Assembly: GCA_964521105.1 (NCBI GenBank)
Contig: CAZFPO010000005.1
Coordinates: forward strand, 1 to 64,000
DNA: 64,000 nt
Source: JAQUGA01 sp964521105
GTDB lineage: Bacteria > Bacteroidota > Bacteroidia > Bacteroidales > WCHB1-69
Reading direction: 5' to 3'
The notes below the pieces were generated by a model, which did no database searches, had not been told where the DNA came from, and saw nothing but the letters and a program-made list of their open reading frames with translations. Below, piece after piece: positions 17,703 through 27,530 of the stretch (positions are counted from its first letter, which is position 1; every line of letters begins with the position of its first letter). The translations under genes and the position numbers were made by a program.

Positions 17703-20303
17703 TTATTCTTCATCTTTTTCAGGTTCATTTTCTTCGTTATCTTCGCTATCTTCATTTTCTATTTCCTCAATTTCGTCATTTTCATCTACTTCATCTACAA
17801 TAGAAACCGAGTCGTCTGCTTCGCCAACTACTGCTTCGTATTCCACTTCTTCCTCTTCGTCGGCAGGTACGGTAGCTACTGCTGCTATTTGATTATCGTT
17901 ACGCAAATTTATTAATTTTACACCTTGAGTTGCACGCCCCATAACTCTGGTATCTGCAATTCGTAGGCGGATTAATATTCCGTTTTCAGTGATAATCAAT
18001 AAATCGTCCGAATCGGTTACATTTTTCATAGCAATTAACTTTCCAGTTTTTTCGGTGATATTCATTGTTTTTACACCTTTTCCACCGCGGTTAGTTTCGC
18101 GGTAATCTACCACTGGAGAGCGTTTGCCATATCCATTTTCAGAAACTACAAGAACGTTGCTTTCGGGATCGTCAACACAAATCATGCCTATCACGTAGTC
18201 GCTATCGTTTGCTAACTTAACGCCTTTTACTCCAGAAGCATTTCTACCCATTGGGCGAACTAGTCGTTCGTTAAAACGAATTGCTCTACCCGAACGAAGT
18301 GCTATCATAATTTCGTGGCTTCCACCAGTTAATCTTGCTTCTAACAAATTATCATCTTCACGAATTGTGATAGCATTAATTCCATTTTGACGAGGACGAG
18401 AATATGCTTCTAGGGATGTTTTTTTGATAATCCCTTTCTTCGAGCAAAGAATTACATAATTGCTTTTAACATACTCTTCGTCAGATAAATTAAGAACATT
18501 AATTACAGCTTTAACTTTATCGTCGGGTTCGATGTTTATCATATTTTGGATGGCTCGACCTTTAGAAGTTTTGTTTCCTTCGGGAATTTCATATACTTTA
18601 AGCCAGAAACATTTTCCTTTTTCAGTAAAGAACAGCAAATAATTATGATTGGTTGCAATGTGTAAATATTCAATAAAATCATCATTTCGTGTACTACTTC
18701 CTTTTGAGCCTCTGCCTCCACGATTTTGAACTTTATATTCGGTTAATGGAGTCCGCTTAATGTATCCTAAATGCGACATAGTAATCACAACAGCCTCATC
18801 TGCAATAGTATCTTCTATTCTAAAATCAGCGGCAGTGTATTCAATATTTGTTTTTGGCTCATCACCATATTTATTTTTAATTTCAATAAGCTCTTCTTTA
18901 ATTACTTTCATTCGTAAAGCCTCATCAGCTAATAATTCATTTAAGTAATCGATAAGTTTCATTAACTCATCATATTCATTTTGAAGTTTTTCGCGTTCTA
19001 AGCCTGTTAACTGACGTAATCTCATTTCGACTATTGCTCGAGCTTGCAGTTCGCTTAGTTGGAAGCGTTCCATTAAATTTGTGCGGGCTTCTTCAACTGT
19101 TTTTGATGCCCTAATAATTGCTATAACTTCGTCGATATTATCCAACGCAATTAGTAATCCTAATAAAATATGAGCACGTTTTTCGGCTTCGCTAAGGTCG
19201 AATTGAGCCCTCCGAATGACAATTTCGTGGCGGTGATTCACGTAATGGAAAATCATGTCTTTTAAGTTTAAGGTCATTGGACGACCTTTAACTAATGCTA
19301 CATTATTAACACTAAATGAAGTTTGAAGAGCGGTATATTGATAAAGTTTATTAAGAACAACATTAGCAACTGCATCGCGTTTTAAGTCATAAACAATTCG
19401 AAGTCCATTTCTATCCGATTCATCTCGAATGTCTGCGATCCCCTCAATTTTTTTCTCATTTACTAATTCGGCAGTTTTGCGAATCATTTCTGATTTATTA
19501 ACTTGATAAGGGATTGACGTGATAATTATTTTTTCACGACCATGATCGTGGTCTTCATTTTCAATAATTGCTTCGCCTCTCATCATTATTCTACCACGAC
19601 CTGTATGGAAAGCCTCGCGAACACCATCGTAACCGTATATTATCCCACCAGTAGGAAAGTCGGGAGCCTTAATGTATGCCATCAATTCTTCGATCGTAAT
19701 TTCATTATTATCGATATAGGCAACAATTCCGTCAATTACTTCAGTTAAATTATGTGGAGGCATGTTAGTTGCCATACCAACAGCAATCCCAGAAGAACCA
19801 TTAACGAGTAAATTAGGAATTTTTGAAGGTAACACCGTAGGTTCTTCAAGAGAATCATCAAAATTTAATCGAAAATCAACAGTGTTTTTATCAATATCAA
19901 ACATCATTTCTTCAGCAATTTTTTTCATTCTTGCTTCGGTATAACGCATTGCTGCTGGACTATCACCGTCTATTGAGCCAAAATTACCTTGACCATCAAT
20001 TAGTGGATAACGTAATGACCATTCTTGAGCCATACGAACCATTGAGTCGTATACTGCAGTGTCACCATGTGGGTGATATTTTCCAAGCACTTCGCCAACA
20101 ATACGAGCTGATTTTTTATACGGTGTTGTTGAAACTATTCCCATATCCCACATGCCATATAAAATTCGGCGGTGAACAGGTTTAAAACCATCTCGTACAT
20201 CGGGTAATGCACGGGCAACAATAACCGACATCGAATAATCGATGTAGGCTGATTTCATTTGATTTTCAATGTTTACTTTAATAATTTTTTCTTCTTGTGT
20301 CAT
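17703..20303 (-). CDS. gyrA: DNA gyrase subunit A
   Basis: The DNA-cutting subunit of gyrase, about 866 aa. The breakage-reunion domain holds HPHGDTAVYDSMVRMAQ (quinolone region, with Thr at the E. coli Ser83 position and Asp kept at 87) and the active-site Tyr in AAMRYTEARM. The C-terminal beta-pinwheel contains the GyrA-box-like QNRGGRGSKG, which marks gyrase rather than topoisomerase IV. A long acidic tail (about 55 residues, mostly Glu and Asp) ends the protein. The start at 20303 (MTQEEKIIKVNIENQMK) matches the family; the reading frame extends further upstream, but without family similarity. Confidence 0.96.
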   Translation of the reverse strand: MTQEEKIIKVNIENQMKSAYIDYSMSVIVARALPDVRDGFKPVHRRILYGMWDMGIVSTTPYKKSARIVGEVLGKYHPHGDTAVYDSMVRMAQEWSLRYPLIDGQGNFGSIDGDSPAAMRYTEARMKKIAEEMMFDIDKNTVDFRLNFDDSLEEPTVLPSKIPNLLVNGSSGIAVGMATNMPPHNLTEVIDGIVAYIDNNEITIEELMAYIKAPDFPTGGIIYGYDGVREAFHTGRGRIMMRGEAIIENEDHDHGREKIIITSIPYQVNKSEMIRKTAELVNEKKIEGIADIRDESDRNGLRIVYDLKRDAVANVVLNKLYQYTALQTSFSVNNVALVKGRPMTLNLKDMIFHYVNHRHEIVIRRAQFDLSEAEKRAHILLGLLIALDNIDEVIAIIRASKTVEEARTNLMERFQLSELQARAIVEMRLRQLTGLEREKLQNEYDELMKLIDYLNELLADEALRMKVIKEELIEIKNKYGDEPKTNIEYTAADFRIEDTIADEAVVITMSHLGYIKRTPLTEYKVQNRGGRGSKGSSTRNDDFIEYLHIATNHNYLLFFTEKGKCFWLKVYEIPEGNKTSKGRAIQNMINIEPDDKVKAVINVLNLSDEEYVKSNYVILCSKKGIIKKTSLEAYSRPRQNGINAITIREDDNLLEARLTGGSHEIMIALRSGRAIRFNERLVRPMGRNASGVKGVKLANDSDYVIGMICVDDPESNVLVVSENGYGKRSPVVDYRETNRGGKGVKTMNITEKTGKLIAMKNVTDSDDLLIITENGILIRLRIADTRVMGRATQGVKLINLRNDNQIAAVATVPADEEEEVEYEAVVGEADDSVSIVDEVDENDEIEEIENEDSEDNEENEPEKDEE

Positions 20304-20428
20304 AAATCCCCTATTCTGTATTCTTAGTTTAAATGAAAGCACGAATTTACTATTTTTATATGAAATAATAAGCATTTTAGAGGTTTTATTACTAACAAAA
20401 ATGTGTTAAAAAAAAACCTTTATTTAAA

Positions 20429-20458
20429 TTGTCTGTTGTATAATAACTTGTATTTTTG
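20429..20458 (+). promoter_or_regulatory. clpC promoter
   Basis: TTG at 20429-20431 (-33), a 19-bp spacer, and TATTTTTG at 20451-20458 (-7). This sits about 25 bp before the ATG at 20483 and overlaps the in-frame TTG at 20456, which rules that codon out as the start. Confidence 0.75.
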
Positions 20459-20482
20459 AAAAATCTAATAATTACATTAACT

Positions 20483-23092
20483 ATGGAAGTAAAATTATCC
20501 TCAAGAGCTTACGATGTTTTGTCATACAGTTCTAATGAAGCCCATCGTTTAGGAAATGATTATGTTGGCATTGAGCATTTATTACTTGGAATATTACGCG
20601 ATAATGAATGCGGTGCAATTAGCATTTTAAAGCAATATAAAATAAATTTAAAAAAGATTAAATACGAAATCGAAGTTGCCATCAGAAACGATGAAAATAA
20701 ATCACAACAAAATATTTCCGATCATCATTATGTAAACAAGCAACCTGTTAATAAACAACTTGAAAAAGTTATTAAATACGCTTTTCTTCTTTCTAAAAAT
20801 TACAAAAGTAGCGTAATCAAAACCGAGCATTTGTTATTATCAATTCTAAAAGAAGAAAATAATATTGCAACTATGATTTTAAATAAAGAAGGATTAAAAT
20901 ATATTCATGCTCAACGAATTGTAGAAATTATGAACAGTACTGGCGTTAATGATGAGGATAAATTTGAGAAAAAAGATAAAGAGTTTGATGAATTTGACGA
21001 TTTTAAGGATGAATTATCAAGCGGTGATGACGAAGATGTAAACCCTTTTGGAGGTGGCGATTCTTCCTCAAAAAAAAGTGCCGATCCTAAATCAAAAACT
21101 CCAGTTTTAGATAGCTTTGGAAGGGATTTAACCCGTATGGCTGAAGAAGATAAGCTCGATCCTATTGTTGGTAGAGATAAGGAATTGGAACGCATAGCTC
21201 AAATTCTTAGTCGTAGGAAAAAAAATAACCCCATTTTAATTGGTGAACCAGGTGTAGGTAAATCGGCAATTGCCGAAGGTCTTGCTCTTAGAATTGTGCA
21301 GCGAAAAGTTCCACGATCTTTATTTAATAAAAGAGTTGTTACGCTTGATTTAGCCTCATTAGTTGCTGGAACAAAGTATCGCGGTCAGTTTGAAGAAAGA
21401 ATGAAAGCGGTGTTGAAAGAAATTGAAAAAAACACCGATATCATTATGTTTATTGATGAAATTCATACGATCGTTGGTGCTGGTAACGCTTCAGGTTCAT
21501 TAGATGCATCAAATATGTTTAAACCAGCCTTAGCTCGTGGCGAATTACAATGTATTGGTGCAACAACCTTAGATGAATACAGACAATACATCGAAAAAGA
21601 TGGAGCGTTAGAACGTCGATTCCAAAAAGTGCTGATTGATCCAACCACAGAAGAAGAAACGGAACAAATTTTACACAATATTAAAGCAAAATATGAAGAC
21701 CATCACTTAGTTAGATACGACGATGAAGCTATTAAGGCTTGTATTAGCCTTACCATGCGGTATATTAGTGATAGATGTTTGCCCGACAAAGCAATAGATG
21801 CGTTAGATGAAGCTGGTGCTCGGATTCATATTAAAAATGTACATGTTCCTGCCGATGTGCTCGATTTAGAATCACAAATTGAACTTACACGACAAAATAA
21901 AAACACTGCTATTAAAAATCAAAAATTTGAAGATGCTGCAAATTTTAGAGATGCTGAACGAAAATTAATAGAAGAACTCGAAAAAGCCAAAAAACGTTGG
22001 TTAGAAGACAATCAAACCAACCGACAAATTGTTACCGAAGAAAATGTGGCTGAAGTTGTTGCAATGATGACTGGTATACCTATTCAGCGAATTGCTAAAA
22101 ATGAAGGGGAACGATTACTAAGCATGGAGGCGGAATTAGAAGGTTCGGTTATTGGACAAAATGCTGCGATTAGCAAAGTTGTTAAAGCAATTAGACGCAA
22201 CAGAGCCGGACTTAAAGACCCTAACAAGCCCATTGGGTCATTTATATTTTTAGGACCTACCGGTGTTGGAAAAACGTATTTAGCAAAAATTTTAGCTCAA
22301 TATCTATTTGATTCAACTGATGCCATGATTCGTATTGATATGAGCGAATATATTGAAAAATTTGCTGTTTCACGTTTGGTTGGTGCTCCTCCGGGTTATG
22401 TAGGTTATGAAGAAGGTGGTCAACTTACCGAAAAAGTTCGCCGTAAGCCCTACTCTATTGTTTTACTCGATGAAATTGAAAAAGCACACCCTGACGTTTT
22501 TCATATTTTACTTCAGGTACTTGATGATGGAGTGTTAACAGATAGTTTAGGTCGTAAAGTTGATTTTAAAAACACTATTATCATTATGACGTCCAATATT
22601 GGGACTCGACAATTGAAAGATTTTGGTACTGGAGTGGGCTTTCAAACTGCAACTCGCACTCAATCAATTCAAAAAGATTCAACCGGTATTTTGGAAAATG
22701 CTTTGAAAAAAGCTTTTGCTCCCGAATTTTTAAATCGAATTGATGATGTAATTATTTTTAATTCGCTTGAACGGGAAGATATTCATAAAATAATCGATAT
22801 CGAACTCAAACATTTGTTTAACCGAGTTCAAAAACTTGGTTTCCAAATTGAAGTTAGTTTAGATTGCAAAGATCATTTAATTGAACGTGGTTGGGACCCT
22901 CAATATGGTGCTCGTCCCTTGAAAAGAGCGATTCAAAAATATATCGAAGATGAATTAGCCGAAGAATTAATTCGAAATAAAGATGCAGAAGCAAAACTAA
23001 TTATTGTCGATTACAATAAAGTCGATGATAAAGTTGTAATTAAATTTAAAAAAGAAAAGAAATCAAAAACGTCATCGGTTGATAAAGAATGA
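20483..23092 (+). CDS. clpC: ClpC-type AAA+ protease ATPase
   Basis: Hsp100 unfoldase of 869 aa that feeds proteins to ClpP. Two Clp-N repeats (LSSRAYDVLSYSSNEAHRLG; VIKYAFLLSK) and an acidic linker (about 155-205) precede AAA module 1 with Walker A GEPGVGKSA. A UVR/M-domain (KFEDAANFRDAERKLIEELE) follows, then AAA module 2 with Walker A GPTGVGKT and a C-terminal D2-small domain (WDPQYGARPLKRAIQ). The M-domain and two Clp-N repeats make it ClpC rather than ClpA or ClpB. The upstream TTG lies in the promoter, so the ATG at 20483 (MEVKLSSRAYD) is the start. Confidence 0.96.
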   Translation: MEVKLSSRAYDVLSYSSNEAHRLGNDYVGIEHLLLGILRDNECGAISILKQYKINLKKIKYEIEVAIRNDENKSQQNISDHHYVNKQPVNKQLEKVIKYAFLLSKNYKSSVIKTEHLLLSILKEENNIATMILNKEGLKYIHAQRIVEIMNSTGVNDEDKFEKKDKEFDEFDDFKDELSSGDDEDVNPFGGGDSSSKKSADPKSKTPVLDSFGRDLTRMAEEDKLDPIVGRDKELERIAQILSRRKKNNPILIGEPGVGKSAIAEGLALRIVQRKVPRSLFNKRVVTLDLASLVAGTKYRGQFEERMKAVLKEIEKNTDIIMFIDEIHTIVGAGNASGSLDASNMFKPALARGELQCIGATTLDEYRQYIEKDGALERRFQKVLIDPTTEEETEQILHNIKAKYEDHHLVRYDDEAIKACISLTMRYISDRCLPDKAIDALDEAGARIHIKNVHVPADVLDLESQIELTRQNKNTAIKNQKFEDAANFRDAERKLIEELEKAKKRWLEDNQTNRQIVTEENVAEVVAMMTGIPIQRIAKNEGERLLSMEAELEGSVIGQNAAISKVVKAIRRNRAGLKDPNKPIGSFIFLGPTGVGKTYLAKILAQYLFDSTDAMIRIDMSEYIEKFAVSRLVGAPPGYVGYEEGGQLTEKVRRKPYSIVLLDEIEKAHPDVFHILLQVLDDGVLTDSLGRKVDFKNTIIIMTSNIGTRQLKDFGTGVGFQTATRTQSIQKDSTGILENALKKAFAPEFLNRIDDVIIFNSLEREDIHKIIDIELKHLFNRVQKLGFQIEVSLDCKDHLIERGWDPQYGARPLKRAIQKYIEDELAEELIRNKDAEAKLIIVDYNKVDDKVVIKFKKEKKSKTSSVDKE

Positions 23093-23111
23093 AATTTGAA
23101 TTATTGTTTTT

Positions 23112-23146
23112 AAAAGCCATGTAGATATTATTTCAACATGGCTTTT
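23112..23146 (+). terminator. clpC terminator
   Basis: Stem 23112-23122 with 23136-23146 (AAAAGCCATGT/ACATGGCTTTT), a 13-nt loop, then further T residues. It lies between convergent clpC and the 23173 glycosyltransferase gene and may serve both. Confidence 0.88.
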
Positions 23147-23172
23147 TTGTTAATAATTAGTATACTGAGAAT

Positions 23173-24300
23173 TCATTTTTGTATTACTCCTAAAAGTAAT
23201 TCTACATTTTTTTTATTATCGTATAAAACTGAAACTTCATCGATTCTAGTTTGTATGTCGGCTTGAGTAAAAGTTTGATTAAAAATAGTTTCAATTTGGC
23301 TTATACAATTGGATTGATTTTCAAGATTTACAATATTCACAGAATTTGATATGCCAGTTCCTTCAAGCATTTTATCGTTACAAATGCAAAATCGACCATT
23401 AAATAATGCATTTAATAGCTTTAACTTTAACCCGGTTGATTGTAGAGTAAACAAAAGGTTTAATTGAGCATTTGATATTAAATTTTTTAACTCATCATCA
23501 GATGGATTTGATATTAATGTGATATGTGAATAATTTGTAATTGCTTGAAAAATAGATTTATCCGGATTATTACCAGCAATTTTCAATGGAATATTTATGT
23601 TCGATAAAAGATTTTCAATAATCCACACCACCATTTGATAATTTTCGGCTACGGATAAATTTCCATGAAACAAAGCGTAATCGCCTTTACCAGTTTTAAT
23701 TTCACAAACATTACTTTGATGAAATGGAGGAATTAATGTTGTTTTACCATATTTAGTATTAAAGTAATAAAAATCATTTTGTGAAATAGAGATTAGTGTA
23801 TCGGCACTTTGGAGGACTTTTTCAAAGTATTTGAGTTTTATAGCATCTAAAATATAGTAAGCCTTTTTAAATACATTAGACGTGCGATTACTAAGTTCAT
23901 GGTAGTAATTGTGCTCAATATTATGGGTTCTTACAATTTTAAGTCTTTTTTTCAAGTTATTATGATTTAGGAATGCACAAGTGTGGAGTCCTTCAAAAAT
24001 TATTGGAGCTTCATCTTGTAATAAGTTATTCAACAAGTTTTTATTTTGTCGGCTTCGAACTATGTATGGTTTTATAGAAAGATGATATAGAAAAGATTTT
24101 GGACGTGGGTAATATGATACTTTTGTTGCAAATTGATTTAATATTTCTTGTTTCTCGCGACCATATTGAAAACAATGCAAATGAATATTTAAACCTGCTT
24201 CACTTAGGTGTTTGAGTTTATAAAACACATCAATAATACCACCATAGTTAGCAGGATATGGAATATTAAACGAAATAATATGAAGGTCGATTTTAGACAT
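23173..24300 (-). CDS. Glycosyltransferase (GT4-like fold)
   Basis: A 375-residue GT-B-type glycosyltransferase. The N-terminal half begins LHIISFNIPYPANYGGIIDV, typical for sugar-nucleotide-dependent GT4-like enzymes. The C-terminal half holds YALFHGNLSVAENYQMVVW and a late region like STGLKLKLLNALFNGRFCIC that takes the place of the usual donor-binding E-x7-E segment. The glutamate pair is not obvious, so donor and acceptor remain open. Its start overlaps the stop of the upstream glycosyltransferase by 8 bases, so both act together, probably in a polysaccharide or glycolipid of the envelope. Confidence 0.82.
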   Translation of the reverse strand: MSKIDLHIISFNIPYPANYGGIIDVFYKLKHLSEAGLNIHLHCFQYGREKQEILNQFATKVSYYPRPKSFLYHLSIKPYIVRSRQNKNLLNNLLQDEAPIIFEGLHTCAFLNHNNLKKRLKIVRTHNIEHNYYHELSNRTSNVFKKAYYILDAIKLKYFEKVLQSADTLISISQNDFYYFNTKYGKTTLIPPFHQSNVCEIKTGKGDYALFHGNLSVAENYQMVVWIIENLLSNINIPLKIAGNNPDKSIFQAITNYSHITLISNPSDDELKNLISNAQLNLLFTLQSTGLKLKLLNALFNGRFCICNDKMLEGTGISNSVNIVNLENQSNCISQIETIFNQTFTQADIQTRIDEVSVLYDNKKNVELLLGVIQK

Positions 24301-25474
24301 ATTGATGAATAATATTTTCGAGAATTAATTTTTCATTTTCCCAATTTAATTTTTTTGATGCATTTTTAGAGTTAGTTTTACATTGATTAGTATATTCCTT
24401 ATTATTAATTAATTGTTTAATTGAATCGGCAATATTTTGAGGAGTAATTTCATCAATTACAATTCCAATTTGATAAGTTTCTATGATACTTTTTACCTCA
24501 ATTAAATTTGATGCAATAACGGGTATTCCAGCCATTATATAATCAAATAATTTATTGGGTAAACTGTATTTGTAATTGATATTTAGGTCTTTATCAAGTG
24601 TTAGTCCTACGTCAGATACTGCAGTATATTTCATCATTTCAGAGTATGGCAGTTTTGAAATAAATTTAATTTTTTTATTTAGATTCTGTTTTTTTGCAAT
24701 ATCTTTTAATTTATCAATAACATCTCCTGAGCCAATAATTAAAAGTAACACATTATCTAAATATTGAAGTGATAAAACTGCTTCTTCATAGCCTCTGTCA
24801 ATGTTTATACCTGCACCTTGCATAATCATAATAAACTCTGATTCAGGTATGTTTAAGTCCGAACGGGTAATATTGTCATCAATCTCAATTTGAATTGGGA
24901 CATTGCGAATTACTTCAATTTTATGATTAAATGATTTACTGTATATTTCAGCAATAGAATTGTTTACAGTAATAAAATTGTCAACATGTTTAAAACAAAA
25001 GTTTTCAATAATTGACCATATTCTTTTTACGATTTTTCTGTTTTGAATTTCGGGTACTCCTAAAAAATATTCATGGCTATCATAAATTAAAGGTTTTCGC
25101 TTTAATATAGAAATCAATGTATTGGCTAACAAGGTGTCTAAGTCGTTAGCATAAAGAACATCGATTTTTTTAAAAAGTAAGTAAAAAAAAAGTCTTAAAT
25201 TGAATAAGAAATAAAAAAGTGGCCCTTTATTTATGAAAAAGATAAATCGTTTTATGCGATAAGGACGACTAATTTGTAAACTATTGGGTAATTTTCTGCC
25301 TATTAACACAACATTAAACCTCAATTCATGCAAGGTAGAACAAGTTCTAGCTACTCTCTGATCGGTACTTAGGTCGTTTATAACTGATATGGCAATAGTT
25401 TTCAAAACGGATTTTTTTGTAATGGAATAACACGAAAAAGCAGAAAATATTATAAAGAATAAATTATTCGTCAA
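24293..25474 (-). CDS. Glycosyltransferase family 4-like
   Basis: A GT-B enzyme. TIAISVINDLSTDQRVARTC opens the N-terminal Rossmann half and YDSHEYFLGVPE follows at mid-length. The C-terminal half has LNINYKYSLPNKLFDYIMAG, the typical donor-nucleotide loop (N-K-x-F-D-Y-x-x-x-G). Two starts are possible: the ATG at 25474, which overlaps the ribBA stop and adds a hydrophobic leader, or a TTG at 25405 (MKTIAISVIND), which gives the usual family N-terminus. I favour 25405 slightly but report the longer form. It lies in a ribBA-GT-GT transcription unit. Confidence 0.83.
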   Translation of the reverse strand: MTNNLFFIIFSAFSCYSITKKSVLKTIAISVINDLSTDQRVARTCSTLHELRFNVVLIGRKLPNSLQISRPYRIKRFIFFINKGPLFYFLFNLRLFFYLLFKKIDVLYANDLDTLLANTLISILKRKPLIYDSHEYFLGVPEIQNRKIVKRIWSIIENFCFKHVDNFITVNNSIAEIYSKSFNHKIEVIRNVPIQIEIDDNITRSDLNIPESEFIMIMQGAGINIDRGYEEAVLSLQYLDNVLLLIIGSGDVIDKLKDIAKKQNLNKKIKFISKLPYSEMMKYTAVSDVGLTLDKDLNINYKYSLPNKLFDYIMAGIPVIASNLIEVKSIIETYQIGIVIDEITPQNIADSIKQLINNKEYTNQCKTNSKNASKKLNWENEKLILENIIHQYV

Positions 25475-26678
25475 TTTGAAGATTATGTCCCATTTTTTCT
25501 TGTTTAGTGAGCAAATATTTTTTATTAAACTTATTTGGGTGAATAACCATAGGAATTGTGTTCACAATTTCAATTCCATGACCGGATAATCCAACCCGCT
25601 TAGTAGGATTATTAGTAATAAGTTTAATTTTGGTTGCGTGTAATTGTCGTAGAATTTGTGCACCAATACCGTAATCACGCTCATCGGCTTTAAAACCAAG
25701 TTCTAAATTAGCTTCAATAGTATCGCGCCCGAGTTCTTGTAAGTGATATGCTTTAAGTTTATTTATTAATCCGATGCCTCTGCCCTCTTGATTCATATAT
25801 AAAACAATGCCTTTTCCTTCTTTTTCAACCATTTGCATTGATTCGTGGAGTTGTGGTCCACAATCGCATTTACACGAACCAAAAATATCTCCAGTAGCAC
25901 ATGACGAATGAACCCGAACCAGCACTTCATCAGTGTCTTTCCATTCGCCTTTAACAAGAGCTAAATGCACTAATTCGTTATCGATTTGGCGAAAAGCAAT
26001 TAACTTAAAATGTCCCCACTCGGTTGGCATATCAACAGTTTCTTCACGAACAACCAAGGATTCTTTTTTGATTCGATATGCAATTAAATCTTTAATGGTA
26101 ATCACTTTAAAATTAAATTTTTCTGCAATTTTCATTAATTCTGGAAGTCTAGCCATTGTTCCATCGTCATTCATAATTTCCACTAAAACACCAGCAGGAC
26201 TCATTCCAGCAAGTTTTGCTAAGTCAACAGTAGCTTCGGTATGTCCGGCGCGACGAAGCACTCCGCCATTAACAGCACGAAGAGGAAAAATATGACCTGG
26301 ACGACCTAAATCTTCTGGTTTAGTATCTGGATTAATGAGCGCTTTAATAGTTTTAGAACGGTCAAAAGCAGAAATGCCGGTTGTACAACCTTGTCCAATC
26401 AAATCGACAGAAACAGTAAAAGGGGTTTGATGTAGAACGGTATTGTTTTGTACCATTAAATCTAAATTTAATTTTCTTGCAATTTCCTCGGTAATTGGGG
26501 CACAAATTAAACCTCTTCCATGTTTAGACATGAAATTAATAATTTCAGGAGTAACGTTATCAGCTAAAGTTATAAAATCGCCTTCATTTTCACGGTCTTC
26601 ATCGTCAACTACAATAATTAGTTTTCCGGCTTTTAAATCATCAATTGCCTCTTCGATAGTATTTATTTTAAAGTTCAT
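25464..26678 (-). CDS. ribBA: Bifunctional DHBP synthase / GTP cyclohydrolase II
   Basis: Makes the two precursors of riboflavin. The N-terminal RibB half (about 1-200) carries DDEDRENEGDF, the acidic loop that forms 3,4-dihydroxy-2-butanone 4-phosphate, and RAGHTEATVDLA. The C-terminal RibA half (about 205-404) carries the zinc site SSCATGDIFGSCKCDCGPQ and QEGRGIGLINKL for GTP ring opening. The start at 26678 (MNFKINTIEEAIDDL) is supported by a promoter at 26701-26730 that lies inside the longer reading frame. No FMN riboswitch is seen in the 20-nt leader. Two glycosyltransferase genes follow. Confidence 0.96.
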   Translation of the reverse strand: MNFKINTIEEAIDDLKAGKLIIVVDDEDRENEGDFITLADNVTPEIINFMSKHGRGLICAPITEEIARKLNLDLMVQNNTVLHQTPFTVSVDLIGQGCTTGISAFDRSKTIKALINPDTKPEDLGRPGHIFPLRAVNGGVLRRAGHTEATVDLAKLAGMSPAGVLVEIMNDDGTMARLPELMKIAEKFNFKVITIKDLIAYRIKKESLVVREETVDMPTEWGHFKLIAFRQIDNELVHLALVKGEWKDTDEVLVRVHSSCATGDIFGSCKCDCGPQLHESMQMVEKEGKGIVLYMNQEGRGIGLINKLKAYHLQELGRDTIEANLELGFKADERDYGIGAQILRQLHATKIKLITNNPTKRVGLSGHGIEIVNTIPMVIHPNKFNKKYLLTKQEKMGHNLQIDE

Positions 26679-26700
26679 TATGAAATAGTTATTTTGAGTG

Positions 26701-26730
26701 CAAAAATAGTAATTTTGAATTGATATCAAA
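26701..26730 (-). promoter_or_regulatory. ribBA promoter
   Basis: On the minus strand TTTG (26727-26730), an 18-bp spacer, then TATTTTTG (26701-26708) form a near-ideal Bacteroidota promoter just after the rplI terminator. Confidence 0.78.
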
Positions 26731-26732
26731 CA

Positions 26733-26763
26733 AAAACGGCATCTCATTTAGAGACACCGTTTT
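26733..26763 (-). terminator. Terminator of the rpsF-rpsR-rplI operon
   Basis: AAAACGG/CCGTTTT and TCTC/GAGA helices separated by a CA/CA internal loop, followed on the minus strand by a T run. It lies 20 bp after the rplI stop. Confidence 0.85.
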
Positions 26764-26783
26764 ATTAAAAAATAATTTAGAAT

Positions 26784-27233
26784 TTATTCAGCAACCACTT
26801 CAAGTTTGATGTTAACTTTAACATCTTTGTGAAGGTTGATTTTTGCAGTATATTCGCCTAATTCTTTAATTGAGTCGCCATCAACCGATATTTTTTTACG
26901 GTCAACTTCAACATTTAATTGGTTAAGAATTGCTTCGGCAATTTGAATTGCATTAACAGAACCAAAAATTTTACCTTTTTCAGATGCTTTTGCACCAATT
27001 TTTAAAGTATAATCTTCTAGTTTTTTTGCAATATCTTGAGCAGAATTGCGAATTTTCTCTTCTTTAAATGAGCGTTGTTTAATATTTTCAGCTAATACTT
27101 TTTTATTTGATTCGGTAGCTGGAATGGCTAATTTTTTAGGATAAAGGAAATTTCGGGCATAGCCGTTTTTCACTTTAACGATGTCGTTCGCATACCCTAA
27201 ATGTTCTACGTCTTGTATTAAGATAATTTCCAT
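26784..27233 (-). CDS. rplI: 50S ribosomal protein L9
   Basis: A 149-residue L9 starting MEIILIQDVEHLGYANDIVKV. The N-terminal domain contains GYARNFLYPKKLAIPAT, a long connecting helix follows (about 40-75), then the C-terminal rRNA-binding domain with GKIFGSVNAIQIAEAI. Length equals the bacterial norm. Last gene of the classical rpsF-rpsR-rplI operon; 18 bp from rpsR. Confidence 0.97.
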   Translation of the reverse strand: MEIILIQDVEHLGYANDIVKVKNGYARNFLYPKKLAIPATESNKKVLAENIKQRSFKEEKIRNSAQDIAKKLEDYTLKIGAKASEKGKIFGSVNAIQIAEAILNQLNVEVDRKKISVDGDSIKELGEYTAKINLHKDVKVNIKLEVVAE

Positions 27234-27251
27234 GGATTGACAGTTTTAAGT

Positions 27252-27518
27252 TTATTTCAATAAATCGGCTACATAAGGTAATAAAGAAAGATGACGAGCA
27301 CGTTTAATAGATTGCCCAACTTTTCTTTGGAATTTCAAAGATGTTCCTGTTACACGGCGAGGTAAAATTTTACCTTGTTCGTTTATAAATCGTAATAGAA
27401 ATGTTGCATCTTTATAATCAATGTATTTAATTCCGCTTTTTTTAAAGCGACAATATTTTTTCTTTTTAACATCTACTGCTATCGGAGTAAGATATTTTAT
27501 TTCGGTTTGGTTTGCCAT
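27252..27518 (-). CDS. rpsR: 30S ribosomal protein S18
   Basis: 88 aa with the S18 core KKKYCRFKKSGIKYIDYKD, LLRFINEQGKILPRRVTGT and RARHLSLLPYV. It binds 16S rRNA on the platform as a pair with S6, whose gene lies 12 bp upstream. The single Cys is not part of a zinc site. Confidence 0.97.
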   Translation of the reverse strand: MANQTEIKYLTPIAVDVKKKKYCRFKKSGIKYIDYKDATFLLRFINEQGKILPRRVTGTSLKFQRKVGQSIKRARHLSLLPYVADLLK

Positions 27519-27530
27519 GATTCAAAAAAA

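Noticed and set aside
25464..26730. FMN riboswitch before ribBA
   Set aside because: Only about 20 nt separate the promoter from the ATG, too short for the aptamer, and no conserved core is present.
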